Both the position numbers and the translations under genes were made by a program. Source: CAZMGY01 sp964565945 [NCBI: uncultured bacterium] (GTDB taxonomy: Bacteria > GCA-001730085). Taken from it: 64,000 nt of DNA. Where the stretch lies: assembly GCA_964565945.1 (NCBI GenBank), contig CAZMGY010000012.1, forward strand, positions 1-64,000. The letters run 5' to 3'. Below the pieces are notes generated by a model. The model saw only the letters and a program-made list of their open reading frames with translations. It was not told the DNA's origin and made no database searches. The first letter of the stretch is position 1. Every line of letters starts with the position of its first letter. Shown here piece by piece: positions 38,031 through 53,000 of the stretch.

Positions 38031-41000
38031 CAGTATTCAGCTCCCAGTGCGATTCGCAATGCCTCGCATGGATCAAACTATTTGCGTGGTCTCAATTTAC
38101 ATCAAGAAAGACAACGACGCAAGAAACTTAAAAAGCGTCGTGATCAGCATAGTTCTCAACGCAATCGTGCTATTTCGGGTTTAACCCAGCAGTCCTTGGC
38201 TCATAAGTTACAGTCTTTTGGAGCGGAGGCACTTTATCAATTTGAAGAAATGCGAGCAGTGGCAGAACAAGCGACTCAGACACTTGATGATGCCCTTAAA
38301 AATTTAACGGCCTTTGTTGAGCCCGATAAAGATGGCATTGGGGTTAGACATTATCGTCTCGGTCGTTTGGATAAACTTGAAAACGTTTACGAAAATAATG
38401 CGGATGGATCTGCTTATCGTCGTACAGTGCTATTCAATTATGTCGATGACGGCGACCCCGATTCGGAAATAGCGTCTTACGTCGAGATGCGCCAATCAGT
38501 TTTTGTTGATGAATCGGGTCAAGAGTATTTAAGTGGTATTTATTCGAGTACAGAATGGAGGGGGCGTTACGATTCTGATGGTAATCTTGCTGAGTTTACG
38601 CGTGTGGATACCGATGATTTTGGTGAGGTGGTGACAACACGCTGGGAAGCTATGATTCACGATGAAAAAGGACAAGCGTTGACGCATGACGAAGATGGAC
38701 AAGAAATTAAATATTTCGATGAGCGTGGCAATGTTTTAGGATACACCGAAATGATCACTGACTCCGAAGGGAACACAACTTCTACTGTACGATCTCCCTT
38801 CTATACGTCATACGATGACGTGGAGGATCGGGTAACATCGTTTCTGGATATTTATACCGATGAGTATGGTCATAAAACGCAAACACATATGACGGAAATG
38901 GATTACGTGACGTTGGATGATTTAGGACATTATCGTAGTGAAATCACTGACTTGGATACGAAAAAAATGACAACGGTGATCTATGATGCGACTTATATGA
39001 GCCAGCGAGATGGTGGAACTGGAAACCGTGTGATTCAGTCGTCGGAGGTTCGAATAAATCACCGTGGAGAGAAAAATACCACCTTATGGGTTTTGGGAGA
39101 TAAGGGGTATGACAAGTATGGAAATGCCCTAAGCTACGAGAAAAGAATCACTTCCGCTGATGGGCGTTACGAAGTTGAGCGTTGGGATAATGGTCAATTC
39201 CATCATGGAAACCTCTTGTCCTATGATAGTGAGCGAGAGCTGTTCAATGCTTTAGGTCAATTGATTGAGCGTGAGAAAGTACTCTCGTACGAAGCTTTTT
39301 ACGATGGTCGCGGTAATCTCATTGACTATATAAGGGAGTCGACTATCACTACTTATCGCGATGTGATCGAGGAAAACCTTCTCGATTATTTGTGGGAGGA
39401 CTTTTCTGAAACTATGGAAAGTTTAGACCAAGAAGGTCAACGTCAGTTTTTGATTTCACAAGGAGTTGATATTTCTGATGAGGAGTGGGAGATTTTGGAC
39501 CAAGATATTTGGGATCGTGAAACCCTGCGCGAAAAAATTTCTCGTTTTGTTGAGCAGGTGGTCGATTTAGTTAAATGGGAGTTGATTTCTCAGTCGGCCT
39601 GGGATGCATACAGCTTGGAGCAAAAACGAGCCTTTTTGGCTGAAACTGATTTTGTGATTGATGATGTTTCTTGGTCAGGTTTAACAGAAGAAGCGAAGTT
39701 GAATTTGGTAAATGAGCGTAAAAATCAACGGATTGAGCAACACCAGTTGAGCATCTTAGATCAAGCTTTGGACAATTATCGAGCGGACGAACGCGCCAAG
39801 TTGATTGACGAGAAAAGTGTTGAATATGCAACGCTTGTTTTGAAACGAACTGATACAGTTATTTCGTCAGGTTTGTGGAATCAGTTGACCAATTTTCAGA
39901 AACAAATTTTTCTTAATGCCCGCTCGATTGAAACGGCAGATAATTTTTTCGATTTAGACACAGAGGCTCAATTTGAAAGTTTACCAAGGCATTACCGCGG
40001 AAAGTATCGCGAGCAAGATCATGTGGTTGTCACCTCTGAGGTCACAGAGCATTGGCATAAAGCTAAGTACAGTGATAACGATTTGCTGTTGTACAATGAG
40101 CAAGTGACCGACACGAATGTTTATCGCGAAGAAGGAGATGCTCGTGAATTGATCCAGAAGACCAAGGAAACAAATATTCGAAATGCTCAGATGGATGACT
40201 CCTATGCGAAAGGTCGTTTGCAGCATTACAAAGATTACAATTATGTCGAATACAGAGACCAGGAAAATGAGTCGGTTCAATCAACGTTTTCTGAAAACGA
40301 AACCCGCGTTTTAAGCTTTAATTCGCGCCGTGCAGCTACGGCATACGAAACAGAAAGTCGTGTGGTTAAAGACCTGTATGCACGTGATGATGTGCAAACG
40401 GCCATTGAAAAGTTATTCTCAGAAGATATGTATGAGCTTGCCAAACTTGTCAAAAGCTTATCGGTGGGTGAGTTTAATACCATGTTTAGGGGCTTTGATT
40501 ACTTGAATGAACGTTTCAATGCTTACCCGAACTATAGCCAGTTTCTTAAAGTTGTTGATGATAATTCTGAACTTTTGAAAAATTTGCAAGATGAAATCAA
40601 AACGAAGGGTTTGCCAGGTTCTTTACAGTTTAATTTTGCCAAAATGATGAGCAGTTTAAGCTTCGCCAACTTTCCAGACTTTGCCAAGGTTATGACTGAT
40701 CTTCCAGCAACAACTGAGACATCTTTGCGACGAGAGAATATCGTGTTCGATATTGATAATCGCATGATGGGTTATGAGGAAAGCGGTACGAATGAGGACG
40801 GCCAAGATTACACCACGCAGATGTACGATATCAAGTACGACGGCCGTGGCTTAATGTCCGAATACGGCAACAGTTCTACGGTTGAAGGTGTTCGTACTGA
40901 TGTTCATCGTTTCAATATGGCTTATGATTTGCAAGATCGAGCTTTGGGTTACACCGAAGAGATTTATTCTCAAGGTGAATTTAATGTGGTACAGATGAAG

Positions 41001-44000
41001 CAAATGGTGTATGACTTTGCCCAACGTTTGTCGGGTTATGAGCGTTATGTTTTTGGTGAAACTGGTCAACAGGTGTCTTGGGAACGTCAAAGTGATATGG
41101 TCTATGATAACCTAGACAACGTCTTATCCTACAATGCTCATCGAGTGAGTGGTGGACAAGAGTCTGTTGATATTCGATGGGAGGCCGTTGTTTTTGATGC
41201 CCAAGGTCGTGTCATAGAAGGATCTCCCTACAATGAAGATGGTCGTATTTTAGGTTTTCGCGAAACGGGTGTTGATGTGGCGACACAGCGGCGTTACGAA
41301 GTTGTTTCTAGCGGCTATGAGTATTCTGTGGTACCTGAAAAAATGAACCGTGCTGTGCTCTCTTACAACACCCAACGCAATGAATACGACTCTCAAGGGA
41401 CTTTGATGGAAACCGAAAATGTGATTTGGTCCGCTAAGGTTAATGAAAAGAATCAGTCCTATGTGAATGGACAAGTGGTTGGTTATATCGAAGAGTCAAC
41501 CAATAGCGTGGATGGCAAGCATAAGACAGATGTTCAGAATAGTTATGATGAACGTGGTAATCGTGTGGGCGTGGATACATCGATCCATTTTTATACTTTT
41601 ATGGGAGCAAAAAACCGAGTTGAAAAAAGCGTTTGGGAAGGTGATTACGACGAAGATGGTCTCTTGGTAAATTCACGTCAGTCCTCGACGGTTAACGGTG
41701 TTGCTGTTGATACGATTTCTTATAGTGGGGAATCTTTGGAGCAATATGTGATGGCTTTGGAACAAGGCCTGTACACGATTGATTTGCGCTATCTTCTGAA
41801 TGATATTAGTGGCGATGGAAGTGTTGATGCGGTTGACGTGGCTGTTTTTACCCAAAAATCCTATCAAGAGTTTTTGCAAGCTGTGCTCAATGATACGTTA
41901 ACTCTTTCTGCCTTAGAGCAGGCGGTTAACCTTTATATTAGCGATGATGCTTTACATAAGAGCAGTTTGGTGGACATGATTCAATTGATGAAGCGGGGCG
42001 AGGGTGACCAAATGTCTCAAACAGAGATGATCCAGGATATTTTGAAATTTTTGATCAAAGATAGTAATGGCGATGGTCAAATTGATGCGGTGGATGTACG
42101 TTTTATGACTGAACCCGCTTTAAGCATGTTATTAAATGACACTTTAGCTCAATCTAAGTCTGTAGGAGATTTGGCGCAAGATTTTCTTAAGCTTTACCTG
42201 ACTGATCGTAATGGAGATCAGAGGATTACTTCCGATGATTTGCAAAATGATGACCAAATTCGAACCACGATCAACACTGTCCTGAAAGATCGCTGGACGG
42301 AGAGTGTGCGCGAAAATATTTCTTACAAAGAATTGAGCTTTCGTCGCGTGAGAGATGGTCAAGTGGTTGTTGAAAAGGTTCGTATTGGAAATCCGGTCAC
42401 CTATCGAGAAATCACACGTCGTGCTGAGTCTCCACAGCTTTGGCAAGTGAGTGATGTGAGCGACATCAGTTTGGACGGTGATGGGACAATGTTGAATTAT
42501 ACATCGATGATTCAGAACATCGAAACAATTGACGACAAAAGTTTGCTTAATTTTAGCTGGGGAAAAGTGAGTGCCAATATTGATCAATACGCCGATCCTG
42601 AGGGTGTTCGAACTTGGGAACTTCGTCGATACAAAACCCTCCAAAGAAATGCTCGTGGTTTTGTGACACGATACAGTGAACGACGGACGGAGCCACAAAC
42701 AGATCCTCAAAAGGTACAAAGCTTTGAGGCAACGCCTCTTGTGATTGATATCCACTGGTCGGGAACGTATCGAAATGGTCAGATGTTTACTTTTAACGAA
42801 TCTAAGAGACGTCGTGGGGAGGTGTTTGTTAAAAATCACTATCAAGGCAAAGATTTATTGCAGATGATGGAGTCTTTAGTGGAACAAAAAAGCTACAATG
42901 TTTATTTTGATTTGGTTAAATCAGATGGACAAGCTGGAGTCGATGCGAAGATTACTCAAGAAGATCTGGACTATTTAAGGAAACATTTGCTTCGAGACCC
43001 TAACTATATTATTGAGTGGGTTGAAAGCGATTCGTTAGACGTTTTTTCGAGAGATGAGCGTGTTTATACCTTATATAACACCTTAGGTCAGGTGACTGGT
43101 TTTCAAACCCGCAGTTTCAATTCGGCGTCGCCTCGCAAAGAAACCATTTTGACACGTTCCAATATTATGACAAACGATTTGGGTCTCGAAATGTCCTTTA
43201 ACGAACATGTTCAAAAAAAAGGCGAGGGAAGTCAATTTTGGATTGATAGCAGTGAAGCCAATTTGCCAACTGAGTGGGCTACCCTGACTCTTGATGAAAA
43301 ACGTCAGCTTTTACGGGGAGAAACCATGGTTCTCAATGGGCGCAATGTTTCTTTGGTCAAGATAGGGACATCGCATATTTATAAAGATATCTATACGTTT
43401 CAGGCCAACACTGTTTATGATTACGCTGGTCGAGTGAAGGGTTTCACGCGATCTGATCGTGAAATGGGCCAGAATCAACAAGGCTGGCGTGTGTTAGATG
43501 TGTTTAATGTTACCGAGCGTCGAGATATGGCTTATGATAAAGCTGGTCGCTTAAGCACTTTTACCGAAACTCGCCGTTTGGGGCAGGCTCCAGATGTGAT
43601 TGAAACCATTGAACGACTCAGCACGGAGTATAACGACGCAGGTTATGTGGATGCTTTTGAGCAGGTTGAATCTCGCAAAGGAGAGCAACAGGAAACACGG
43701 GTTCCTTTCGGGGCCTTGCCTGCTTTTTTGAAAAAAAATGCCCTTTTAACGCCGGCGCAGATTGCAGCTATTTATAGTGGTCAGCGCGTAGATATTTCTG
43801 AAGTTGTTAATGAGAATCGCGACTTGTTTGCTGATATGGATGGCTTAGAGCAAGTGGGCGACAGTTACTACATTAAGTTAGACACGGTAACGTCTCAGTC
43901 GGAAGTGAACACGCTTAATCGGAGAACGCGTGAAAATATTACTTATAACGCTCTTGGTTTCGAAAAGAGCTTTAAGGAGCTTTCTGTTGATGAGTTGGGG

Positions 44001-47000
44001 GTTCACAGATTAACGCTGCAATTTGATATTCGTCAAAATGGACTAGGACAAGTTGTGTCGTTTGATCAGAGCGTACGTCGCTATTTGCCAGAGGCTCGTG
44101 AAGATATTAGCGATACGTTTGTGGTTTTACCACAAGAGATTTCTGAGTCTGAGTGGAAGGACTTGGCTTTGGCCAAGAAGTTGGCATTTTTGCGCGGAGA
44201 TCAATTGGTGCGGGTAGTGCAAGGATCTACTATTCGTTATTTAACCCAAGAAGAATTTTCGGAGTTTTCCGAAGAGAATGAGCCCAAACAGTATGAAGCG
44301 CGGCCTTTGAGAGTTCAACTAATTCAAGAAAGCTTGTTAGAAGACTATGCGCGTTCTTATTTTGAGAGTCAAGATATGGCCATGTGGAGCTACTTGTCTC
44401 AAGAAGGTGGTGCCATGATTCGTCATCGGGATGTTCAAGAGGTTGCTTTGGATGAACTAACATTCTTATCGCGACGCAAAGCTACTTACAACGACTTTGA
44501 TCAGATGGTTACCTATGTTGATGAGTCTTGGAATGCTTCGACACCAGGCCTTAAGCAAGTGTCGATCCGGACATCCACCGAATATGACAGTGTTGGTAAT
44601 ATTGTTGGATTTCGTGTCGAAGATATCTCTCATGGAGAACTGTCGGTTCGAAAGTTTGATTTAAATCGTTTAGAAGTTATCGATGGGCAAGGTGAAATTG
44701 CTGTTTTCGATATGGCGGGAATTGGTGGTTTTGAGCGCTTAATGCCCGAAGAGCAAATGAAGTTGCGTTCGGGAAAAAGTATTATGATTGACGATCAAGA
44801 AGTTCGCTTGGCCTTCAAAACAGTGATGCAAACCTTTGAAACATCGCGCGTCACTGAGCGCAAAAATATGCGTTATAACTTTTTGGGTCAATTGACAGAC
44901 TATACCGATATAACGATTGAGAGTACCAGTCCTGATCTTAGCCTGGAAACGACAGTTTCAGGGGTTCTTTACAATGCCTTAGGGCAGCAAATTCGTTTGG
45001 TTCAGTCCCAAAAACGAGAAGGAACAACCCAGAATGAAGTAAGTTATCAAGGTGAAGCTCTGATTGAAAAGTTGCATGCGTTGGCGGGCTTATCCGAAAA
45101 AGGTGAGCTTAAGTCACAATTTGCTCAGTGGTCTCTTTTTGATTTAAATGGTGATGGAGTGATTGATACACAAGATATTGATCTTGTTGAACCTGACACT
45201 CTTGTGAGTTATTTGCAAATCGTTGAATTGAAGGATGTTCAAACGCAATTGCGCGATATGATCACCTATACAACTTTGGGGCAATCGAAGGGGTTTCGCC
45301 AAATCAGTATTAATAGCACCGAACCACATGTGCGCGAAGTTTTGGTGCGGCATCACACCGCTTATAATCTTGCTGGTTTTGAGCTAAGTTATCAAGAAAC
45401 GGTGACACGCACAGGTCAAATTGCTCAAGACATGACTTCGACTTTTGTTATGCCTAATGATTGGTCCGAAGATCAATGGCAACAGCTTTGGCAAAAGGGT
45501 GGAACTTTTGATCAGATGACGGAACAGCAACAAAGAGTTTTGTTTACTGGTGGAGCTGTTGTCTTGGGCGATCAGACATACCAGTTTGAACTCTACACAC
45601 AAGCTCAAAAGGGTGAAAAACCTCATATGGAAGTTCTTACGTCGTCTCAGAATTCGCACTATCGGATGATTGCCGAGGTTGTGGCCGAATATGGTAAAGC
45701 TGGTGCTTGGTCCTCTCAAGTCGAAGGCTATGTGCGGACTTTGTTAGAGCAAATTTTGCAAAATCGCTCGGAAAGTGACGTGATTAACCCTGCCGATGTT
45801 CAGGCTGTGGTGAATCGCTTCTTAGAAGAGTTGGAAGGGACTTTGGTTGGCGATGAAAATCAAAGCCAAAAACATGGAGAAATGGGGCAAAATGATTCCA
45901 CGGAAGTTCAAAGTCAGCACTTTAAAATTTTAAGATCTTTATTGCTTGGTCCAGAGGATGGGGTGAACGGCTTTGTTCTGGATCTTGTTGATCAGGTGAT
46001 GAATCAAGTGGGTGCGGTAACAGAGCGTTCTTTGCGTACCATAACCAAAAAGATTGTTTTTGAACGCAACGAAATGGAGCAGCGTTCGCGTGAAGATGCG
46101 ACCTATAACGCTTTTGGACAGTTGATGAGCTATGTGGACAATGTCTACGAGCCTCTGCTCAACCAAAAAGTGACAACCCAACGTTTGTTAACGCAGTTTG
46201 ATCGTGCGGGACGTATTTTGGGATATCAAGATCATGTGGTGCGCAGTGGCTTAGCCTTGCAAAATGATCAAATTGATTACAGCCGTGTTGAACGTCTTGG
46301 TAGTGGCGAACGTTCTTGGGATGATTTGACGTTTATAGAAGTTAAAGCCCTTTATCGCGGTGAAGCTGTTTTGATGAATGGGGTTCTGATGACGTTGGAT
46401 GACTTGCGTATTGACAAAGTGATTCGTTTGTACGAGGTTGAAGATCATGTGCGTCAGAATATGGTATACGATCAAAACAACCAATTGCGTTCGTTTGCGG
46501 AGCAAAGATTTAATCATAATAATCAACGTTTAAGCACCCAACAAAGAAGTGGAATGCTCTATAACTCGTTGGGTCAAGTTACGGAGTATATCGATAATAC
46601 TTTGGATGAAGGAACTGTCGAGCTTGAGGATGGTTCTTTTATGGATCTTTCGCAGAGTTCGCGCGTTCATCGTAGCAATATTCAATATGTTGATAATCGA
46701 ATTTATGCTTACACCGATGTGTCGAGATCAAGTCAGTCTGAAGAAACGCAGGTGAGTGTTCGCGAGTCGACACACTACAACGCATTGGGGCAGGTGATGG
46801 CTTATCGTAATAATAATCATCGTTTCTTGTTTGAAGGTCGTCAAACGATTTTAAGTGTTCGCAATGTGAATGAGCGAACAGGGATCGTCTACAACGCTCT
46901 TGGACAAAATATGGCTTACAGTGATTATCAGTGGAATTCATCGGAGCCAGCTAATGCCTCTTGGTCTTATCGTAGCGATGTACAATATGATGGCTTAGGC

Positions 47001-50000
47001 CGTTTGAATGCGTACACCGATCGGACGAGAACCTTGCAATCGCCAGATATGAGAGAAACTTTGGTGATGAACAATATTCAGCACAACGCTTTGGGTCTTC
47101 AACAAAGTTATACAGAGTTACGTATTCAAGAAAGCCTGCTAGAGGATTCTCAAGGGGAACCCTTATATCAAAGGTTACAAAAGAATAATTACCAAGATAT
47201 AACTTATGATGCTTTGGGGCGTCGTCAAACCTATCTGCGTTCAGCCGTGACTTCCGATGCTCCCGATATGGTGATTAACACGACTTGGACCGCTTTGGCC
47301 TACGATGAAAAGTTGGGCGTAGTGAGTGTCTATCGTGATCAAAGTGAACGCATTGGAACAGATGGAACACGTGTTATGTTGACAACGATTCATGATCAAG
47401 TCAAATTTGATCGCGCGGGTCGTGAAATGAGTTATCGAGAGCAAGTTACGGATTCATCGCGACCAGGTGTTAAGCAAAAACGTTTGAGGATTGATACTGG
47501 CTACGATACTTTTGGGCGTGTGGCTCAATACGAAGAATCGAATGCTCAATACAATAACAACCTTCTCCTTAACTATGTTCTAACGAATCGTAATAACACC
47601 TATAACACGATGAGTCAAGTTGAGTCCTATGTGGAGAAGCGGACCACAAATGGCTTAGAGAGCTTAGCTGAACGTTATGAGATGGCTTATAACTCATTTG
47701 GTCAGCTGGAGTCCTACGAAGAGGTAACGGAAAGTCCTAGCACAAGGCTGAGAATGTCGGCTTGGGGTTTAACGTATGATAGTTTGGGTCGATCTTTGAC
47801 TCAAAATACACGTTCTGTTGATAGTGAAGGTAATGTCAATATTACCTATAACTGGGGGATGCGCTATGATACTTCGGGTCGCACGATCTTTCGTAATGAA
47901 GATCGTATTTTGAATGGTGTTCGCTCCCTAGGTATTCAGTGGTATGCTGGTCTGATTCAAGGAAGCGGTGAGGACGAAAATGAGCCTAAGTTTGATCAAG
48001 ATGGTGAGCCTTTTTTTATAAAGAAGCCTTCGTTTGACGAATTTGGTAATATTTTGTCGACGACAGAAATTCGTGTGGATGATCAAGGTCATATCAATGT
48101 GAACGTGAGTGAGTATAGCTATGACGCTTATAGCCATCGTGACTCGGTCCAAAGTTTATCTTACAGCTATACGTCAAATGACTTAAACGATTTAGGAACG
48201 ATTCAAGTAAGTGAAGTGACAACAACTTCTTGGGATGTTACGGATGGGTATCTAACCCTTACTTTTGATGTTCTCAATCAGAATGGAGATATTGTTGGCA
48301 CACAAACGGTTGAAGGGGGTTACGTTTTAGGTTCCGAGCAAATGCAACGTCGTTATTTGATCACAGATGATGGTCAACGGGTGCTTAAGCAAGTCGGTAA
48401 CGATGGTGAAGAAGATGTTTACTTCGACATTACCTATTCGAGACAGTCGTTTGCTTACAATGATGTGGCTGATCAAACCTTTTTGGGATCGGAGTCTTTT
48501 AAGTACAGTTTGTCTCAGGAAGCTACAGGAGCGGATTTAACCGACTTTGTTTATGAAAGCAGTCGGTATCGCCAAACCATGTATGGTGATAACAATCGAC
48601 GAATCCAAGAGGTGACGTTGCAAAATGAGCGTGGAGTTTACGGATGGGACGTTTTGCGCGATGAGTTGGGTATAGATCATGAAGTTTGGTCCGAAGTGGG
48701 TGATCAACTCGTGAATTTGCGAAAATATTTGGTAACACAGCAAAATGAAATTAAAGTCGGTGTTCCTGGTGCTCAAGAACAAGCTAATGCTCGCATAGCT
48801 GAGGTGAACTCTAGTATAACGACTCTGTTGCGTCAAGCAGGTGTATCTTCTGAAATGATTAGGACCTCGTTGAATCAAGTCTTCGGATCACCTCCAAGCT
48901 CTGTTTCGCTTGATGGTGTGATTGAGAACTTATTGGGTGTTCAGATTTTAAGTTCTTCAACCTTATCTGTTGTCGATACCGATGGTTACGATCAAGTTTC
49001 GGGACGTCCTTTACTCGAAAGGGAGCGCCAGTATACGCATCGGAGTGGGTTTGATGTTCGGAGTGATAATTCTGATTGGAATTATCAAAAATTCCGTTCG
49101 GGAAACGTTAAAATTGATCAGATGCTTGCGGCTAAAGACTCTTTTATCTTGGTTCAAGATGAGACGCGTAATTATTCTTACGACGAAAACGGCGTTCGTA
49201 CAGCGATTGTGACCGAAGATGGTTTGAGTGGTTTTCGAGAAGAAAGTTTCAATATGGAATACCGTTTTGATGGACTGGTGAAAAGTCGCGTTATGTTGCG
49301 GACAGCTCCAGGAGCTGGGGGTAAAATTCAAACCTCGGCTTATAACCAGATCAGTTACACCTATCATCCTAACGGTCGGATCGCTCAAACGCGCGTTCGC
49401 CTTTATGAAAGTTATGATGGAGTGCGTGGTGGAGGATTGAGGGGGCTGTTGCGAGAGGAAGTGATTGATGATGTGTATGACTTTGAACGCAATGTTCTTG
49501 TTCAAAAAGTCTCCACACAGTGGGGCTTTTCTGAAACGGATGGGTCACGTTTGTTGGTTAATCGTCAGGTGGATGATTCGACATATAGCTTGTTCAATCG
49601 TGTGAACGGTTTAATTCGATCAATGTACAAGAGCGAAGATGGTGCCGAAAATTCAGTGATTCTTGATAATCAAGAAATTTTCTCCAATTACTACTATAGC
49701 AGTCATGGTCAGGTGCTATCTCAAAGCGTGCGCAAACTTGATTACAGTGTGGTGGATGTTGAAGAGGCTGGCCTTGCCGATGAAATTAACGGCTTGAGTG
49801 TGACTGACAATGCCGAAACCATGCAAGAAAAAATTATCGATACTTATGTTGCTTGGTGGAAGAGAAGGTATGGTCTCGAAAAAGTTGATGGATTGTTGGA
49901 GCATGTGATTGATGTTTTTATGGATCTTTTGTTGGCACCCACCAATATTGCTCGTACGGCTAAAGATATTTTGGAAGTAGCTATTTACGTTCTTGGAGAA

Positions 50001-53000
50001 GCCTTTAAATCTTCGAAAGAATATTTAAGAAATGCGGGTTACAGTGTTAACGAAAAATATATGAGTTATCTTGTTGGTGACGAATTGAGTCATCGCATGA
50101 TGAGCTATCGTAAAGATGGTCGGGTTAGTGGATCGCAAGATCTGACTTACGATATCGATGGGGTTGTCAAAGAAAAAAGAACCCTTTCTTATGTTTATGA
50201 ACAAGAGCTCAATGAAACATTCAAAACCAATCGTATTGCAGCCCAGAATCAACGCAATTATATGTGGGATGAAGAAGGAAAGGTTTGGAGTTTAGATAGC
50301 GGTGCTGATGTTCAAATCACTTATGATCAGTTTAATCGGGTGTCGAGCCGATTGGTGACATCGATTGATAAGAATGGACATTATGCTGAAAGTACGGAAT
50401 ATCTTTTTGAGTATGATCACTTGAATCGTGTAACTCGTGAAACACAGCGTCTTTTAGACCCAAGTGCGTCGCGTAGCGAAACGAGTTCCTTAAGTCGGAG
50501 CCGTAAAGCGATTGGAACACTTAAATCGCTGAGCGAAGAAATTAGAGATTATAGGTACGACGCTATGGGACAACAGCGTTCGGTGAGTGTGCGTCAAAAT
50601 GATCTAGGTGTTGTACGTGCTGAAAATCCTTCTGAAATCCGCACATCTTATAATACCGTTTTGACACGGACCAAGAATGGGGCACGCGAAGAGTTCTTTG
50701 ATGACGAAGGAAATTTGTATCAAGTGGTCACGCATCAATTTACCTTTGATGTGAACGATAATCTCATTTTGGATGAAAAGATGACCCTTCGTTACAATGA
50801 GCAGGGGCAGGAGATTTCTCGCCAAATTCAGGAGATTCGCAATCAAAAATTTGATAAAAATGGTCGAGTACTGCATCGCAATACTCAAACCTTTGACATT
50901 CTGGATGGTCAACGTGTGAGTGTCGGTCGTGAAGAAGTTCAAACCATTTATCAGGGTATGAACTATCGTATTCAAGAAGAAGTGATTACACAGTATGGTT
51001 ACAATCGTATGCAGCAAGGTACCGAAGTTCCAGGTGTGACGACGCATGTGGTGTATGCCTACGATGCACAAAACAGAATGTCGAAGCGTACCACTGTTTC
51101 TTATAGTGATCCTAATGCGCAGTTGATAGTTGTTCCATCGGCAAGTGCATTAGATGTTCGCAATGGGGATGAAGGGCAAACGGTTGAAGAACAATTTATT
51201 TATGATCTTTCTCGTCGTCCGATTCAAACTATCAATAAAGTTTATGAGGGTGGTGAACTTATTAGTGAGAATAGAAGGGTATCGACCTATCTAACCGCCG
51301 ATCCTAACGATATGCGTGTTGATAAACAAATTGTTGTACAATTGGATGGTGCGGGAGAAATTCGTTCGATTGTTGTGAACAGCAATTACAGCTATACAGA
51401 AGAAAATCGTTATCAGCGTGGTAGTTCAGGTGCTGTTGAGTTTGGAGATTCTGGTAGTATTGAAAACATTGGGCCCATTCAGCGTATTTTATTGAACACG
51501 GGTTATGATACGGTTTCTTTCACTGATTCGGTGGATGGGATTAGTTTTGATGCATCTGGATTCATGTTAATGCCTTCTAAGGAGACTTGGGGGAGTTTAC
51601 TCAATGCAAAAAATAAAGTGACGAAAAAAAGAACCACATCGTATGATATGTTAGACAGAGAGCTTCACTCGGAAGTTAAGTCTTACTTGCAAGATTCTTT
51701 GATTGGCCGGGAAACGGTATCTTACTATTACAGTGAGCAACGTATGGGTGATGATCGTGCTGTGATTGAGGATCAGCGCTTTTATAGCCAAGATGATACC
51801 TTTGTGCGTCATATAGTGCAGCAAAATCGTTATGATGCATTGGGACGTATTAGCCAAAAAGATGAGTTCTTTTTAGATCCAAGCACTTCTTCAGGTGGTT
51901 TGATTGAGCAAGGGGTTGTTCTAGATAGTTTTATTCCAAAAACGGGAAGTCTTCAATTTCATCGCCAGATACTCAATATGGACTACGATGGCGGCTTTGA
52001 TCGTATTATTGAGCAGGATGAAATTGTTTCGGCTAACTACATTGACCAAAACAATACTGGTGATGGGCGCAATCAGATCACGCACAGTATCTTTGCCTAC
52101 AACAATAAAGGGCAAATTATTTCGAGCGAAAAAACACGTTATCAAGCCAACACGGTTCAACATAACTTAGAGGATTTTCCTCGTGTTATTGAACGTGAAA
52201 CAGGTCATCAGTATAACCAGCATGGGGAGGTGGTGTCGTTCCAGACATTGCTGGATACCTATTATCTTGAAACTTTGGATAGTGATCAAGTGGTTTTGCG
52301 CGATCGTCAAGGAAGTGATGTGACCATTTTTTATCATAAACCAGGTCAAGTATCTCGTCGCGTAAGAAAGAACTTTGATGTGACAGCTATTAATGATCTC
52401 TTAAGCTCTGCCATAAATATTAATGTTGTTCAACTTAGATCTGGCGAATTGATTGACACCGAAGTAGAGCAAAACACTTACGATGTTCAAAATCGTTTGA
52501 AAGAGGTTGACCGAACCTTTACTTTTGCTGGAAAAGAGGACGCCTATCGGATTTATCGTCGTTCGTTGACGTATGATTCCTTGCAAGATAGACCGAAGCA
52601 AGAGATTGGGCGCAATTGGAACGAGCTTGATGATCGGGTGACGCTTTCAGTAACGGATAATATTTTTCAGGGAGAATTTATTTCACAAGTTTTCACGCGC
52701 AGTAGCGAAATTGATGTGGCCAATGATGCTGATCGTAACTTTTTATTAAATATGTCGTCGTCGGCGGGTGTTTCGGCACGATTGAATTTAAGTTTAGAGA
52801 GTAAAAGAACTGTGACTAATCGAGTGCAAAATATACACTCATGGGATTCTCAGGGGCGTGCGGTGCGTTATTCGATGAAGCAGTATGATGAGCGTAATCC
52901 TCGACGTTCCACGTTTATTGAAAGAAAGTTTACCTTGTTTAACAACACTGATGGTGGTGAAGATTTTTATGATGAAACCGTGAGAGAAGAAATTGATGGA

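Noticed and set aside
42144-42845. 233-residue open frame on the - strand
   Set aside because: It lies wholly opposite the giant gene, whose frame has continuous repeat and calcium-loop coding. No ribosome binding site or recognisable protein is seen on the - strand; many similar antisense frames occur along the giant gene.
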